Shown here one piece after another: positions 1 through 11,639 of a DNA stretch of 64,000 nt. A program made the translations under genes and the position numbers. The stretch is from Mytilisepta virgata (lineage: Eukaryota; Mollusca; Bivalvia; Mytilida; Mytilidae). How positions within the stretch are numbered: the stretch's first letter is position 1; each line of letters begins with the position of its first letter. The stretch spans positions 21,468,150 through 21,532,149 of the forward strand of contig CM051514.1 of NCBI GenBank assembly GCA_028015205.1. Direction: 5' to 3'. The notes under the pieces are model-generated. The model ran no database searches. It was not told the origin of the DNA and saw nothing but the letters and a program-made list of their open reading frames with translations.

Positions 1-245
1 AACTAAAATATACGGGCGTTGTAATAAGACGTTAGACGTTTGTAATTAAAGTTGAGGAAAACAGTTTGAGGCAAAATGAAAGAATAAATGAATTATTACA
101 GACTGTAATACTGAGTATATGTATATAACAGTAGATCCAATAGTGATATAAGCTGTTTATTTCAATGTAATTTTTAACTGGTGAATATTGTAAAATATTA
201 AAACGAATTTTTAAAGACTAAACTGCAATACGTATTGTAAAACAT

Positions 246-316
246 ACCTTTCTGTTGTGTTCTGAAGACTTGGAACTGTGGCAGATTCGAAAATTTCCGC
301 GACTTTTATATTAAAT
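246..316 (-). promoter_or_regulatory. Minus-strand TATA promoter and noncoding first exon (block 1)
   Basis: Read on the minus strand this stretch has a TATA-like box (TTTAATATAAAA, 315-304), then about 55 bases to a splice donor where AACAGAAAG is followed by GTATGT (exon end 248, donor 247-246). It aligns with the plus-strand promoter at 4125-4200: both share GTTGATT upstream of the TATA box, AAATTTTC, GTCTTCAGAAC and a terminal AAG before GT. It is therefore the start of a minus-strand relative of the glycine-rich gene whose coding exon would lie left of the window. The start site is inferred at roughly 275-285. Confidence 0.6.
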
Positions 317-3300
317 CAACAGTACTGTTGGTTGAAAAAAAGGTTATTTTAATGTAATCATTTATACGTTTTTACTATAATGCATCATAAATGCAATATA
401 TCATATGAAATTATGGTTTAATCTGATGTAACATGATATATGTACTTTTTATTATCAGCACATTTGGTCTCCTGCACGCTTCCAAAACATGAATGAATCT
501 AAAATGTCACATATTGTGTAATAGACAATATATGCATACTGTATCAAATTTCATTTATTATTATTACGTTTCAAGTCTTGTGAATGCGACATTCATGCAT
601 TTATTCCAGGCACTAAATTATCCTGAGAAATTAATCTGGTCTGTTATATTTCTAGATACTTAGTAAACTTGTCTAGATTTTACATTTACCTTGTATATAA
701 ATTGGAATCTAAATTTTATTATACGATTTTATTTAGTAATATTAAGTAGTTCTATCAGTGTTAAAAAGGCGGCACAGTCTCTCCTATCCATTACTCGCAT
801 GGGCTTGCCCTGAAAACTTTGGTATGAGATCCTAACTATCTATTTCTCAATTTCGTTATTTTGGCATATAAATCTTCTCTCCAATGTCTTGCGTTGTTAT
901 TTCGACCTTCAACATTTAAAGCCTTGAGCACAACTGATGAGTGGTAGATCGACGATATGTCCACAGATGTGGATCAAACCGGAAATCATATAATATACGT
1001 CTAGTTGCAATTATTAAATGCATAGCAGGACGTGAACATGTTTATGTGGTATGAATGTGAACCCTGAGACACGCTGAAATATAATTTTAACGTGCTGGTT
1101 CACGAGGTGACAGTCCAAAAGAAGACTTATCACCCCGTCCGGACACATAATACTGACTCCGAGTCGACCAGTCCTTTGCTCTTATCCCTTGATGCCGCAT
1201 GCTTTACGAAGAAACGACAAATATCAATTTTTGATAGATTTGGTTTGACCCGGTCAGGTATCGATCCCGCGACTATCCGCACTCGAGGCCAGCACGCTAC
1301 CACGAGATCATCGAGGCGGTTCCACTTCCTTAAAATTTATTAGATTTATCAATACAATACTGCTTTATATTTGTCTAAACAATGCTTTTAGGATTCAATG
1401 TTAAATCTTTAAAAATCTGCGCAAACAGCGCATCCAAATCGGTATCAAAGAGTGTTAACCAAATCATTTCAAATACTGCAGGTGTGCAAATGCCACTTAT
1501 TTTTATTTTTATTTTTGTTGGTTGTTTAGAACTTTATTAATTGTACATTCTGTATCTTTCATTCTTGACCTACATGTCATATTTCAAAACTTCAACTTAA
1601 TAACATTTATATATTTTATTTATTTTCTGGTTTTTCCTTGCAATCAGCTGTTCTCTGCGTGATCTTCAATTCTATAGTATGACACGTATGTGAAACAGTT
1701 TTGTTTGTAACATGATATGGGAACCAGATATAAAAGGACATGATTAAAGTATATAAAACTTATCAAAGGTGCATTCAAACAGTGTCTAAATTAATTTAAT
1801 TTACATGAAATTTAAAGTAGTATGAATGCTGATATTTTGATATCGGCTTTAATAAAAAGGGAAAAAATGTGCTGCGAGGGGTGATTTTTTCATCTAAAGC
1901 TAATCAATCGGAAAATATATGATATGATATGAATACCACAAGCCTAGAATAAGCGCTGGTTAGTTTGATACAGAGAACTTAAAGTACGTAAAAAAAAAAT
2001 ACAAAATGAAATTTAACAGTAAGTTCAAGTGTCGTTTATATCTATATAAATTTTGCAATGCTATAAATATGGCCGTAGTGTTTTTTTTTACCCAGTTTCA
2101 CCTTATATAATCTTACCTACTTCCACACACAAATGAACAGTCCAATATAATGCATTCAAATAGAAATGTATTTCTATAAATTTAATATTATTAAATGACA
2201 TTTTTGCATTTATATTAGAAATGTTCCTATTTTTTATATAACAAACAACTGATATAAAACTCCTTTGGAAAGAGATCGAAAATGATCCAAAAAGATTCCA
2301 TTTTCAAATTTATCTTCAGAACTCATTTCCAACAGAAAGTCGATTTTTTCCGTTGTCCGTTAATTCGCATGCCCAGAGGGAAATGTCTAAATAAGATGAT
2401 GAAACATGGACGTGATTTCTTGCTTTCTTGATTTACGTTTTGGTTTTTCATCAGAAATCTAGGAGTGTTCGTAAAAGAATGTGATCAGTATAGAACTATA
2501 TAGCATTCTGTTAATTGGGATAAAACTGTTTTAATGTGGGGTTTTATCTCCTTCGGGTAAAATTAATCATTTGTGCTATTTGAGCCTACAAAAAGGTAAC
2601 ATCAACTCAGTGCTAGTCATTCAGTTTCATATCACAGGATGATCTACATCTTATTCAATCTTTTTACACAGACAAGGGATAAATACCTTAAGAGTTATGA
2701 GATATATACTACATTCTTACTTTTCAAAAATACGTGAAATTGTATGAGAGTAAATTATTCACTATCAATTCATATCTGTTCTAATATTTCTAGTATACAT
2801 TTTTATTTCAGTAAGTCACAAAGGAGTAAGTCAAAAGTTTCAAGCTTCAACTGGTCGACCCCCTCCCAGATATAACAGTCATGATCATAATAATACGAAT
2901 GCAACCATAATGCATACGTGTAACACCCATATCCTTCGGATTAGTTATTGTTACATGCATCGTTGTTTTTATTTGGGATTTGTGGTTTTCTAATCATATT
3001 GTCCATATCAAAGTTTTCAAGCACATTCTATGGTTATCTGGGAAAATTTTATTTAAGGTAACGTGACAACCCTTGGATACAACTAAGATTCGTTTTTCCT
3101 ATTCGGCATTAATTATACCGCAGACAAACAATATATATCTACAGTTTGCTTTGCGGAACTACCAATCGTCATGAAAATTCTGTAAATAATGAAAACTATC
3201 ACAAAAATAATCAGTCCAACACTATGCAAAACAGAAATTCAAAAAATTCGGAGGCTCTGTCATAAGTGACGAATGCCAACCAGCAAAGACCAAAGCATAA

Positions 3301-4124
3301 ATTAGATTGTTAAAAAAAAATTGAAATCTGTGACTCGAGGTAATGTCGACATCGCTTCAAGGGTTGAAGTTAGAGTCCTACTAAAAAATTCTATTTATAA
3401 GATCTTCTGGTTAATAACAATACAATTAAAATATTAACATGAAATGTTCCAAGTACTTGGCGCCAATATCATCAACAAAACGGAACGAAAATATAATTGT
3501 TTCTGCTTTTCTTCGAAGCACAGAAAAAGACACTCATGTTCGGTCTTTGGGGTCCCATCGATGCGTCTATCCTTAATGATTTTTCCAATGGTGAAATAAC
3601 TACAGAAACTAAATAAAATTGTATAATAAGATGTAGATTCAGTTTTGAACAAAAGGTAGGAACACACAATTTAACATCGTGTACATTATTTTTCTGCACG
3701 GTCTTACTGCATGTACTGTGTATCATAATTGTATAGCAACTCTATAACTATTTCATTGTTTACGAGAATAAAGTTCATACAAACTACACACTACGTTTTA
3801 ACAAGAAATCTATTAAATATAGGAATAGGTATGGTGACATCAGAAAAAAATATGTCAGATAAGCACTCTTAGGATAATTATATTCTTTTTTGAATATTTG
3901 AATGTAGAATGCATGCATTTTCTATTTACACGATTACACGACGATGTGACAATGTGTTTCCGTTCATGTTTTGAAAACGTGCACAACGCCAAATTTGCGG
4001 ATAGATTTATCATGTTACATCAGATTAAAACCTTAATTTTAAATGATATATTGTAATTATGATAAATTATACGAAAAAAATTGTAAATGACGAAATTAGT
4101 ACTACTTTTTTCGACCACGAAGAC
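317..4124. other. Intergenic region between divergent promoters, block 1
   Basis: About 3.8 kb separate the minus-strand and plus-strand promoters. Apart from the SINE at 1080-1325 I see no convincing gene; short reading frames are not coding-like and match noncoding sequence in block 2. The region is AT-rich. The counterpart in block 2 is almost twice as long because of two insertions. Confidence 0.6.
1080..1325 (-). mobile_element. tRNA-derived SINE (block 1 copy)
   Basis: On the minus strand a pol III A box (TGGTAGCGTGCTGG, 1302-1289) is followed about 34 bases later by a B box (GGGATCGATACC, 1268-1257), the spacing of a tRNA promoter. The flanking sequence does not fold as an intact tRNA and the homologous tract continues about 180 bases further, as in a SINE body. 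The same element lies at the matching place in block 2, so it predates the duplication. The family is not assigned; a bivalve tRNA-SINE family is likely. Confidence 0.65.
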
Positions 4125-4196
4125 GGTTGATTCCATATAAAAAGAACATAAATTTTTCAATCCTTCACACTCTGTAGTCTTCAGAACGACAAAAAG
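4125..4196 (+). promoter_or_regulatory. TATA promoter and noncoding exon 1 of the block 1 glycine-rich gene
   Basis: CCATATAAAAAG at 4133-4144 is a strong TATA box. About 50 bases later CGACAAAAAG is followed by GTAAGT, a consensus donor at 4197. A start site near 4165-4175 would give a noncoding first exon of about 25-30 bases. The splice partner is the acceptor at 5750-5751 just upstream of the coding exon, so intron 1 is about 1.55 kb. The block is conserved in block 2 (54568-54637) and, in diverged form, in the minus-strand promoters. Confidence 0.7.
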
Positions 4197-5772
4197 GTAA
4201 GTCTCATGTATCAGTTAGGATAATGTGAAAAAATCCAATGAATAATTTCTTATTTAAAGTACTGAATTATTATGTCGTGTTTATAAAGTTACAGCTGTTT
4301 GAGGGTTTCGTTAGTAGGAGTTTACGTTGTTTGTCTTACTGTTTCAAATAAGAAAGAACAGGCTCTTTCAACATCTTCTTTAGATACAGTTGTTTTGCTT
4401 CATTGCTATCTGTGTGTGGGTCTTCACTAAAATATAGTTATCACTACCAAATATTGATTTTTCTTGTTACACCATTTCAAGCGGTACACCTGTTTCAAAT
4501 TTACATCTGATAATATAACTACCGACATGCCGGTTCTAAAGCCTTTGAAAATATTGCTTGCTTCATTCATTTTTTTACAGTCCCTTTTCATTATTTTGGA
4601 TTATTATTTCGAACGTCTCATTACAAATTCCATATAGTTGAGTTAAAATTTGATAGACAAAACAATTATGTTAGAAACCGGAAGCCTGTTGGCATTTAAT
4701 AGATCAGGTAGAATTGTACTCTTATGAGTCAGTGTTTTCAAAACAAAACGGAACAATTTCAAAGAAGTTTCAGTTGAATTTATGCTGTAAGGAAAATCAA
4801 ATAAACATTAAATGCTGACAATAGGATAATTATAATAAACTCGAAATGAAGAATTATACCTCGGAATGATAAGTAATAATGAGACAGAGATAAATTTTAT
4901 GTCATACTGCTTGATGGGGACCGGGATTTCAAAAAAAAATTCTCAATAGTTAATGTTTCAGATTTTAAATTACCTTTAATTTTGATAATTTCTCGATGAT
5001 GGAATTTTGAAAAGGCAAGGTGCGAATATCTGGTTCATCCCTTTTGATTACCAATACATTGTATGTCCACATTCTCAATACCTAATTTCGGTTTGGTACA
5101 GACTAAAGCTGATATAAATAGCATATAAACAATTAAAGGCCAGTATGAGTTAGATGTACATCTAGATAATAACTTCGATTTTAGCACTACATATGGATAT
5201 CTCAAATAATCACACCAGTTGTACTATTGTAAGAAAATATCGCAAACAGATTGAAACATCTACACAAGATATTCTAGAGTAGTCCAAATTTACAAAACAA
5301 AATAGAACGATAGCCATTTATAGACACAACTACACACATTACGCTTTAGTCTCAAAACTTCAGACAATTATATTATTAAAATTTAATTCATAAAAGGATA
5401 CAACATTTTTTAGACATCAGTATCCAGTTCCCCTTTGAAATGTATTAACTGCATAATTTGGAGTGTACTGTACATAAATCTCCTATTTGTTGATTTATCA
5501 GAATGAACCTTTAATCAGTTTGCAGAAGCATGTACGGGACGCAGTAGAAATTATAATATAATCAAAAGAATACAAGAAATCTGACATTGATGTTCAATAA
5601 AATACGGGGCATATAACAAATAGTCGTAAGTACTTCATTTTTCTTGAATAATATCTTAACATTGCTAAATAGATGATTCTCGGAAACTGTGATCATATGC
5701 ATTGGTGTAAATCGTTAAAAATTCCTAGCATTTTTTACATGTTTATTACAGTCTTTAAATACCTTATTCAAC

Positions 5773-6916
5773 ATGAAGCTTACTGCAGCAATCTTTATGG
5801 CTGTTTGCCTTTCACTGACATCAGCCGATGTGAAGAAAGGTGGAATCCTTCCTGGTCTAAGAATTGTCATGGCACCAGTCATAGTAGGAGGATATGGTAT
5901 AGGACTTGGAGGTCTTGGAGGTTCCCTTGGACTTGGAGGTCTTGGAGGTTCCATTGGACTTGGAGGTCTTGGGGGTTCTTTGGGACTTGGAGGTGTTGTA
6001 GGAGGAGGAATTGGAGGTGTCCTAGGAGGTGGTGGTTATGGCATTGGAGTTGGAAGTGGTTACGGCCTTGGAGTTGGAAGTGGTCACGGCCTTGCAGTTG
6101 GATATGGCGGTTATGGTGGAAAAAAGTCAGGTATTATTGATGTTTCGATAATTTGTTTTTCATATTTTTATACAGATGAACTTTATTTTAACTTGTCTTC
6201 TTTACTGTGTGTAAGTATAGAAACTCATTAAGAATGTGGTCTTTCATGTTTCAAGTACTTTTAATTAGGATGAAGAAAAAGGGTATTATCTTTTCAATAT
6301 CAAAGGCATACTATGTAGGTCTAAAAAAAACAAATCATTTTATTGCAACATTAAAAGATTTTATTAAAATTTTCAAAATATTTTCATTTCATTTTGTTAT
6401 TTCGAACTGGTGGATTATCACAACTGCATGAATATACATGTTACACTTTGTCGAATTGTATATCTGCATGGCCTTTGATTTTTGTGCATTTTTTCCTGTA
6501 TTCATTTTTGATCTGAAATGCTTTATAGTTTTCGGTTTTGTTATCACACTACCTGATTTGTCTTCTATTAAACAATGCTTTTAATCGTTCATTTTAATTT
6601 ACCGATTCTATTATAATTGTGATGACCTATGTTCATGTTCCTGTATTCAGATGTTACATTTGTGAAAACTAAGCAGTACAATATTTCTGCTTCGAGCATA
6701 GCTCTGTCATTGCCTTGCTTTGGCTTTACCATTTTTGATGTGTTGGGATGTTTGAATTCGGTCTTTTTTTTTTGGAGGGAGGGGGTTTACATTTTAGGCC
6801 TTGAGGAAAACCCATGAATCGAAAACGACGAAATTTGCTTATTTGAGATTTTTTGTATGAGTACATTGTATATCGAATAAAGCATCTATATTTATTCTTT
6901 TTCAGGTTATTATTAA
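5773..6916 (+). CDS. Secreted glycine-rich shematrin-like shell-matrix protein, block 1 copy
   Basis: Spliced model: 5773-6130 joined to 6906-6916, about 122 residues. Residues 1-18 form a signal peptide (MKLTAAIFMAVCLSLTSA), followed by a short basic segment with VKKGG, a hydrophobic VIVGGYGIG, then GLGG/GSLG-type repeats, a GYGIGVG/GYGLGVG tail and a basic KKSG end. This composition matches shematrin-type secreted proteins of the bivalve mantle, thought to form part of the shell organic framework. A splice acceptor lies at 5750-5751, 21 bases before the ATG. A donor (CAG|GTATTA) follows codon 119 plus one base, and the acceptor at 6904-6905 gives a terminal Gly-Tyr-Tyr-stop. If intron 2 is retained, the frame runs to 6231 (152 residues) with an AATAAA at 6876. 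Another secreted glycine-rich family cannot be excluded. Confidence 0.75.
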
Positions 6917-8500
6917 ACGATTTCAAAAGACGCTCCATACCGAAGATGATTGATACAAATACAAATGCTTTTACTTAACAAGTGTTTTTATATTTTGATC
7001 TCGAGCACTGCTGGTGAGTTGTCAGTAAACGAAATGGCAATACAGTTCATCAAATTTTTTCGGTATTTTGTGATAAATTTTATTGATACCCAATTTTTAA
7101 AGCCATTTAAACCCACCGGATTCCCCTTCATAGTTAGTGATATCAAAATGTAAGAACTTTGTTTTGTTACTGAATATAATAGGTACAAAAACTCGAACTA
7201 TGCTAATCATTAAATATGACAAAAGTCATCACCCGAATTTTAAGGTCGTCATTGCGGCCTTATTGACCGATGCAAGGCTTGTGGTTCAAAGATGAGAATA
7301 GATATTTTCAGTAAGATTTTACTTCTTACTGGAAGTGACTCTTCACATGGAATGAACATTATTGTGTTACCTTGTTTTTCTGATTTTCGTTTGTTATTCA
7401 TGTGTTTTACTCTTTTTGATCGCATCTTTGTTGTATGTCTTTCCTATAATTTTTGTCAAAATCGCCTTTTTCCTTGAATTATTTTCTTTTAGAGTTTTTC
7501 CTAGGTATTCTTTTTTTCTTATATATATATATGTATTATGTTTAAGGGATGTTTTACATTTCATTACATGTTAAAGAAAATTACTGTGAGATCAGGAAAG
7601 GTCAATAATGACCTACAAATCAGTCAAAACTCCGGATAAAAATATGTACCACAAGAGCAGACAACAGAAACAAACTTGGTACAAACACGGAACAATGGTG
7701 GGCTTAGACCGGTTTAAAGAGTACATAAACCTCCCCTTTATCTATTCTGACACGGGTGTATACAACACATACTATAAAAACCAATACAGTACGAATACCA
7801 ACCAGGTGACTTGATAGAACTGCAAATTTGTTGGAAGCTACTTAATTTAGATAGTAGGGTCAACAGGTGCTCGTTCTATGAAAGTAGCTAAGGTTTTAAT
7901 AGCTGCTGGTCTGATACCCTCGCTCTTATTAAACGGAAAAAATCATAAAATCATAAAACCATAAAGGGTTTAATGTTATATTATAAATCACCAGCTAATT
8001 CATTTGCACAGCTGACACATAATGCAGATTTCCTCACTATATTCCACCATAATCTACTATGTTCTCACCTATATTTTACACCATATTTCATGTATGGAGT
8101 AATTTGTTTCTTAACATGAACCAATATATCAAGCATACGTAAATTTCAGACAGTACTTTCTAATTTTTACTACTTAAATAAACTAGAGACTCGCAGGAGC
8201 CTGGATTGCCGGCCTGGAAATCATTTTCCGACTTAAAGCAGAATTAATTGTTTTGTACATTGCTGTCAATTTCCAATTGGCTCACTGGTTTTCCCAAATT
8301 GAACATTGGTTTCAGACAAGATTGTTTTGAAGATTATCTTCCAAAGGGTCCTGTGTTCACATAATGTTGGCAATCTTGAATGGCATAAATGGTCATCAGG
8401 TATATTTAAAAACCACGGACTGTCTAAGGACCATTGCTGCCAAATTTGGTCCCAACTGGCTAAGTGGTTTCAATCAAAATGATCTTCAAGTTAATTTTCT
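6917..8500 (+). other. 3' UTR and downstream noncoding region, block 1
   Basis: Sequence after the terminal exon is AT-rich and collinear with block 2. It contains a 137-bp stretch (about 7187-7325) absent from block 2 and a short TA-rich microsatellite near 7521. No good AATAAA sits just after the last exon; an ATTAAA near 7210 is the best candidate. Small reading frames here are not preserved in block 2. Confidence 0.5.
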
Positions 8501-9179
8501 AATAATATTATTATGCTGCAGAGCGGCAGGCATAAAATAAAACTAAAGTCAACTTTAAAAGAATACTTTCTATTTCACATAAAGCCTCCAAAACTGTACA
8601 ATATTCTTTAATACTATAAAACATATTCGGACAGTATTCCAGAATAGCTATAAGTAATACGTGGTTTAAGAACGATAACTCTGTATAACTGACCAACCAT
8701 CTCGACCATACCAAAGTGAGATATTACACTATGATAGGGTTCTATGTTCAACTAAGATTGCCTCTGGATGCCTTTTTAGATGGCGGTTCGGGTCATTGAA
8801 TATAATATTTAAAGAAAGCCACCTAAAAACCATTGCTGCCAAGGTTGGTTCTAATTGGCTCAGTACTTTCAGACAGGTATAGATTTTTAAATTAATTATT
8901 TCCATGAGGTCCTATGTTAAACTAAGTTCGCCTTAAAACATAGTAAGGGTATATGATTATATTTTCAAAACTTTTTAACAACATCAAACAAACAAAACTT
9001 TATTTTCATAAAAACAATTTCAGAATTACAATAGAAATTTAAATTTCTACTTGTCTGATAAGAGTTAAGAATTATAAGTAAAACACTTAATAATTTACTC
9101 AAAATTAAACAAAATTAAATGCCTCAATAAATCAGATTTAACATCTGAATTTAGTAATTACCACCTGATTCAATGACAA

Positions 9180-9460
9180 ATTTCTGCAGTTAAGTTCTAA
9201 AAAGGAAGTGTGGAAATTTGTCATTTTGTAAATTGTGATAATGATAATTTGAATGACACTATCACCGTTTGTTATTGAGGATTTGTTTGAAATACGATTT
9301 AAAATAGAAAACATTCTTTAAATGTTTAAACTGGTTTTGTTGATACTTTGAAAAAGATTAGTGACCGGGGTGTTGTTAACAGACTTTATTGGTATGTCTT
9401 CGTCCAAAACTTGCAGTTTTGTACAAGGCTGGTTTGTAAAATTCTGTATTTTATCCACAT
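9180..9460 (-). pseudogene. Unidentified decayed reading frame B (block 1 copy)
   Basis: Read on the minus strand, a frame containing LDEDIPIKS, NNTPVTNLFQSINK and, after a frame change, SNKSSITN is shared with 60100-60400 (minus) and partly with 63118-63333 (plus). Conservation of the same peptide frame in diverged copies suggests a coding origin. The copies differ in stops and deletions, so none is intact. I do not recognise the family. Confidence 0.4.
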
Positions 9461-10299
9461 TTGATTTTTTAACCCTACGTTTAAACATTTCTCCTCATAA
9501 GGTCTGGTTCTTATATAAAATATTTCCACTTTAAATTCTATTTAATCCTAATTAAAAAGGTTTACACTTTTTCTCTTGTCTATGACTGCGATACTGAAAA
9601 GGGACAAGAATCGGATGTGATTGAATGTTCCAAGGGTATATGATAATATTTTTAAAACTTTTCAACAACATCAAAAAGGCAAACCTTAATTGCCAGAAAA
9701 GCAATTGCAGAATTACAATAGAAATTTAGAGTCCTTATTGATTGAGTTAAGAATTATAAGGAAAACACTTAATACTTTTATCGAAATTAAACAAAACTGA
9801 ATGCCTCAGTTATCAGATTTTACATCTAAAATTTAGTCATTACTATCTGATTCACGTAGACAACGTAGACAACATTGTTTACAGAAATGTAGATTGTAAA
9901 TACAGAATTTGGTAGTTTGTCTTTCTACCAACGGATATACCGTTGCTGGTGGATGTAAGTCCCCAAGGGTATCGTCCACTTTTTTAGATACCCGTGTTAT
10001 AAATAGTCAATTGATACATTTTTGAATTGTGTTAAAAGTATGAATTCAACTCGTTCAGAGAAAGTCAACTTTGCTTGGATTTTTATTTCTCAGCATTTTG
10101 GTGATTATATTTTGGGCTGTCTAAAGATTTTGGTCAAAAGTGCAACATAGTAAACACAGATTTTGGTATAGAAGTTTGTTTTCTTGACATTAAGAAATGG
10201 TTATTAAGAATAAGTTATTCAATTAATTGTAATTTTTCCTGATAATTTATTATTTGCTATGTTTTATCATGGTCCTTTTCGCATGAAATTTTGTCATGA

Positions 10300-10526
10300 T
10301 ATATAGCTATATGACATTTTCTTTCATCTCCTGGGTTACTCCACAATTTTGGGGGATACGCTCTACTATTTTTGTTTTGTATTTGTTCCATGTCTTGTGT
10401 AAATAAATATTGTATTCCTGATGCGTCAAATTTTAATTTAATGTCACCAAATTCCAATTGCCTATGCTCATGAGAGGAAAGTGTATGGCATTCGTATATA
10501 ATATAGTGGTCAGCATATTTGAACAT
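10300..10526 (-). pseudogene. Unidentified reading frame A (MFKYADHY family), block 1 copy
   Basis: An 89-codon minus-strand frame starts at 10526 with MFKYADHY and includes YECHTLSS, HEHRQLEFGDIKL and FDASGIQY. The same peptide, with the same frame, is encoded at 61227-61424 (minus), 62083-62280 (plus) and in part at 13580-13700 (plus). After the shared FDASGIQY the copies shift frame, and this one appears to carry a change relative to the FLYKTWNKYK continuation seen elsewhere. The shared frame suggests a former protein, probably of a mobile element or multicopy gene. No known domain is evident. Confidence 0.45.
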
Positions 10527-11240
10527 ATGCCACCAGAATTAAACAATTCCGTCCCAGAATCTTTCTTTTTTGGTAATTAATCACGGGATATGTTTTTTCT
10601 TCCAAATCTTTACTAATGCCGTAAAGATAATTATTTATGCTCAAGTATCTGTTGATGATCGACCTAAAACCCTCAAGAGAGATAAACTGATATTGCCTCT
10701 CAACACAGGAACATTATTTTTACCGAGTCGGACGTAGATTTCCTGTCAAAACAGGTCCATTTTATTTGGGGATAGCTAGAATTTCTCTTAATGTAGTCTT
10801 GATATTAAGTAGATAGTGTTGTAAAGTTTTAACACTGACAGCAGTTCATTTTTCTTTTTTGTTGTTTTTGTTCTCTTTTTGTTAAAAAAAAATCGGCGAT
10901 CATCCAAATCTAGAGATAGACTTTTTTTTATTGTTCTTTGCCATCGTATCTAAATTTTCCTCTGAAATATCATTTAGATATTTTTTCAATTTCTGAGTTA
11001 TTGGTGCTTGAGATTTGAAAATCAAAACTGTAATCTAAAAGGTCGCCACCATAAGGATTTTTGATCTGAGTGTCCATAGCATTTGGCTTGAATGTTGACC
11101 AGATTCTTGCCATGGATTAAACTGCTATTAGTTAATTAATGGAATTGTCTATTGCATGTTAAATTCTGGTAATTAAAAGTCATCATCAAAGTAATAAGGA
11201 TCTGGATAGTCATTAAAAACAGCATTATAAGGATCCATAT
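10527..11240 (-). pseudogene. Further decayed reading frames upstream of frame A
   Basis: On the minus strand between 11240 and 10527 several open stretches look coding. A 21-codon ORF (11238-11173) reads MDPYNAVFNDYPDPYYFDDD plus a final F. A frame near 11120-10970 contains PYGGDLLDYSFDFQISS, and a frame near 10640-10540 contains NNYLYGISKDL and YPVINYQKRK. The latter two are also present in inverted orientation at 61440-62080 with independent frameshifts. They are co-oriented with frame A, as expected for one broken gene. No homologue is recognised. Confidence 0.35.
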
Positions 11241-11639
11241 TCAATATATTTTAGCAGACGAAATTGTGAGAAATACTGCAAAATGTTTTTATGAGTAATA
11301 TATACAACGAGATTTCTGCATCAATTTTTAAGTATAAAAACATTATATGAATAATTAAAAACATATTTTGTAGAAGTTATTTTATGGTATTAAATGATTT
11401 TTCACTATAAAAACAACATCAAACACTTATAAACATCACAATTAGAGATCATAAGTAAGGATGCCAGATGCTGCCCATGATGCTGGGACCGAGATGGCAT
11501 GACCCGTCATGTTGCATTTGATTTTTTAAATTTTATTCCATTTACTTGTATAAAAGTATTTGATTACAAGTTTAAGATACTATTTACGTTTGCATATGAA
11601 AATAGAGCGTCTTTTGTTGTGTATTTCACGTGTAATATA

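Larger units (their letters stand above)
1..10526 (+). repeat. Segmental duplication, block 1 (left edge outside window)
   Basis: The first base of the window already matches block 2 at 47567, and the match continues collinearly through promoter, gene and downstream sequence to about 10526, paired with about 61430. Differences are substitutions plus discrete indels. Block 1 lacks about 80 bp present at 48325-48410, the 1.6-kb insert at 49.88-51.50 kb, the LINE at 52.47-53.62 kb and the 0.5-kb exon duplication at 56.28 kb. It has about 137 bp (near 7187-7325) that block 2 lacks. Similarity of a few percent divergence is judged by eye, not computed. Because the match is already running at base 1, the true left edge is unknown. 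Confidence 0.93.
8500..10526 (+). repeat. Copy of the palindrome-arm sequence (block 1)
   Basis: This tract matches 59.3-61.43 kb on the same strand and 62.08-64.0 kb inverted. A fragment of it also occurs inverted at 13572-13875. It lacks about 190 bp (relative to 60.0-60.2 kb) that both other long copies carry. It holds decayed reading frames on the minus strand, described separately. Confidence 0.85.

Noticed and set aside
1289..1302. A true tRNA gene at the A/B-box region
   Set aside because: No intact cloverleaf or acceptor stem; the duplicated longer body indicates a SINE.
4905..5170. Possible coding frame near the counterpart of 54905-55168 (87 codons in block 2)
   Set aside because: In block 1 the same region (about 4450-4730) has in-frame stops, and it lies within intron 1; no coding conservation.
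5715..5954. Pro/Arg-rich minus-strand frame (also 56670-56900)
   Set aside because: Antisense of the glycine-rich exon; no signals of its own.
5673..6140. Long plus-strand frame rich in Trp and Arg over the glycine-rich exon (also 56628-57089)
   Set aside because: It is the +1 shadow of the Gly-repeat codons (GGA/CTT). The other frame has the signal peptide and splice sites.
7362..7574. 70-codon hydrophobic frame
   Set aside because: T-rich sequence gives Leu/Phe-rich frames; block 2 copy has different frames and indels.
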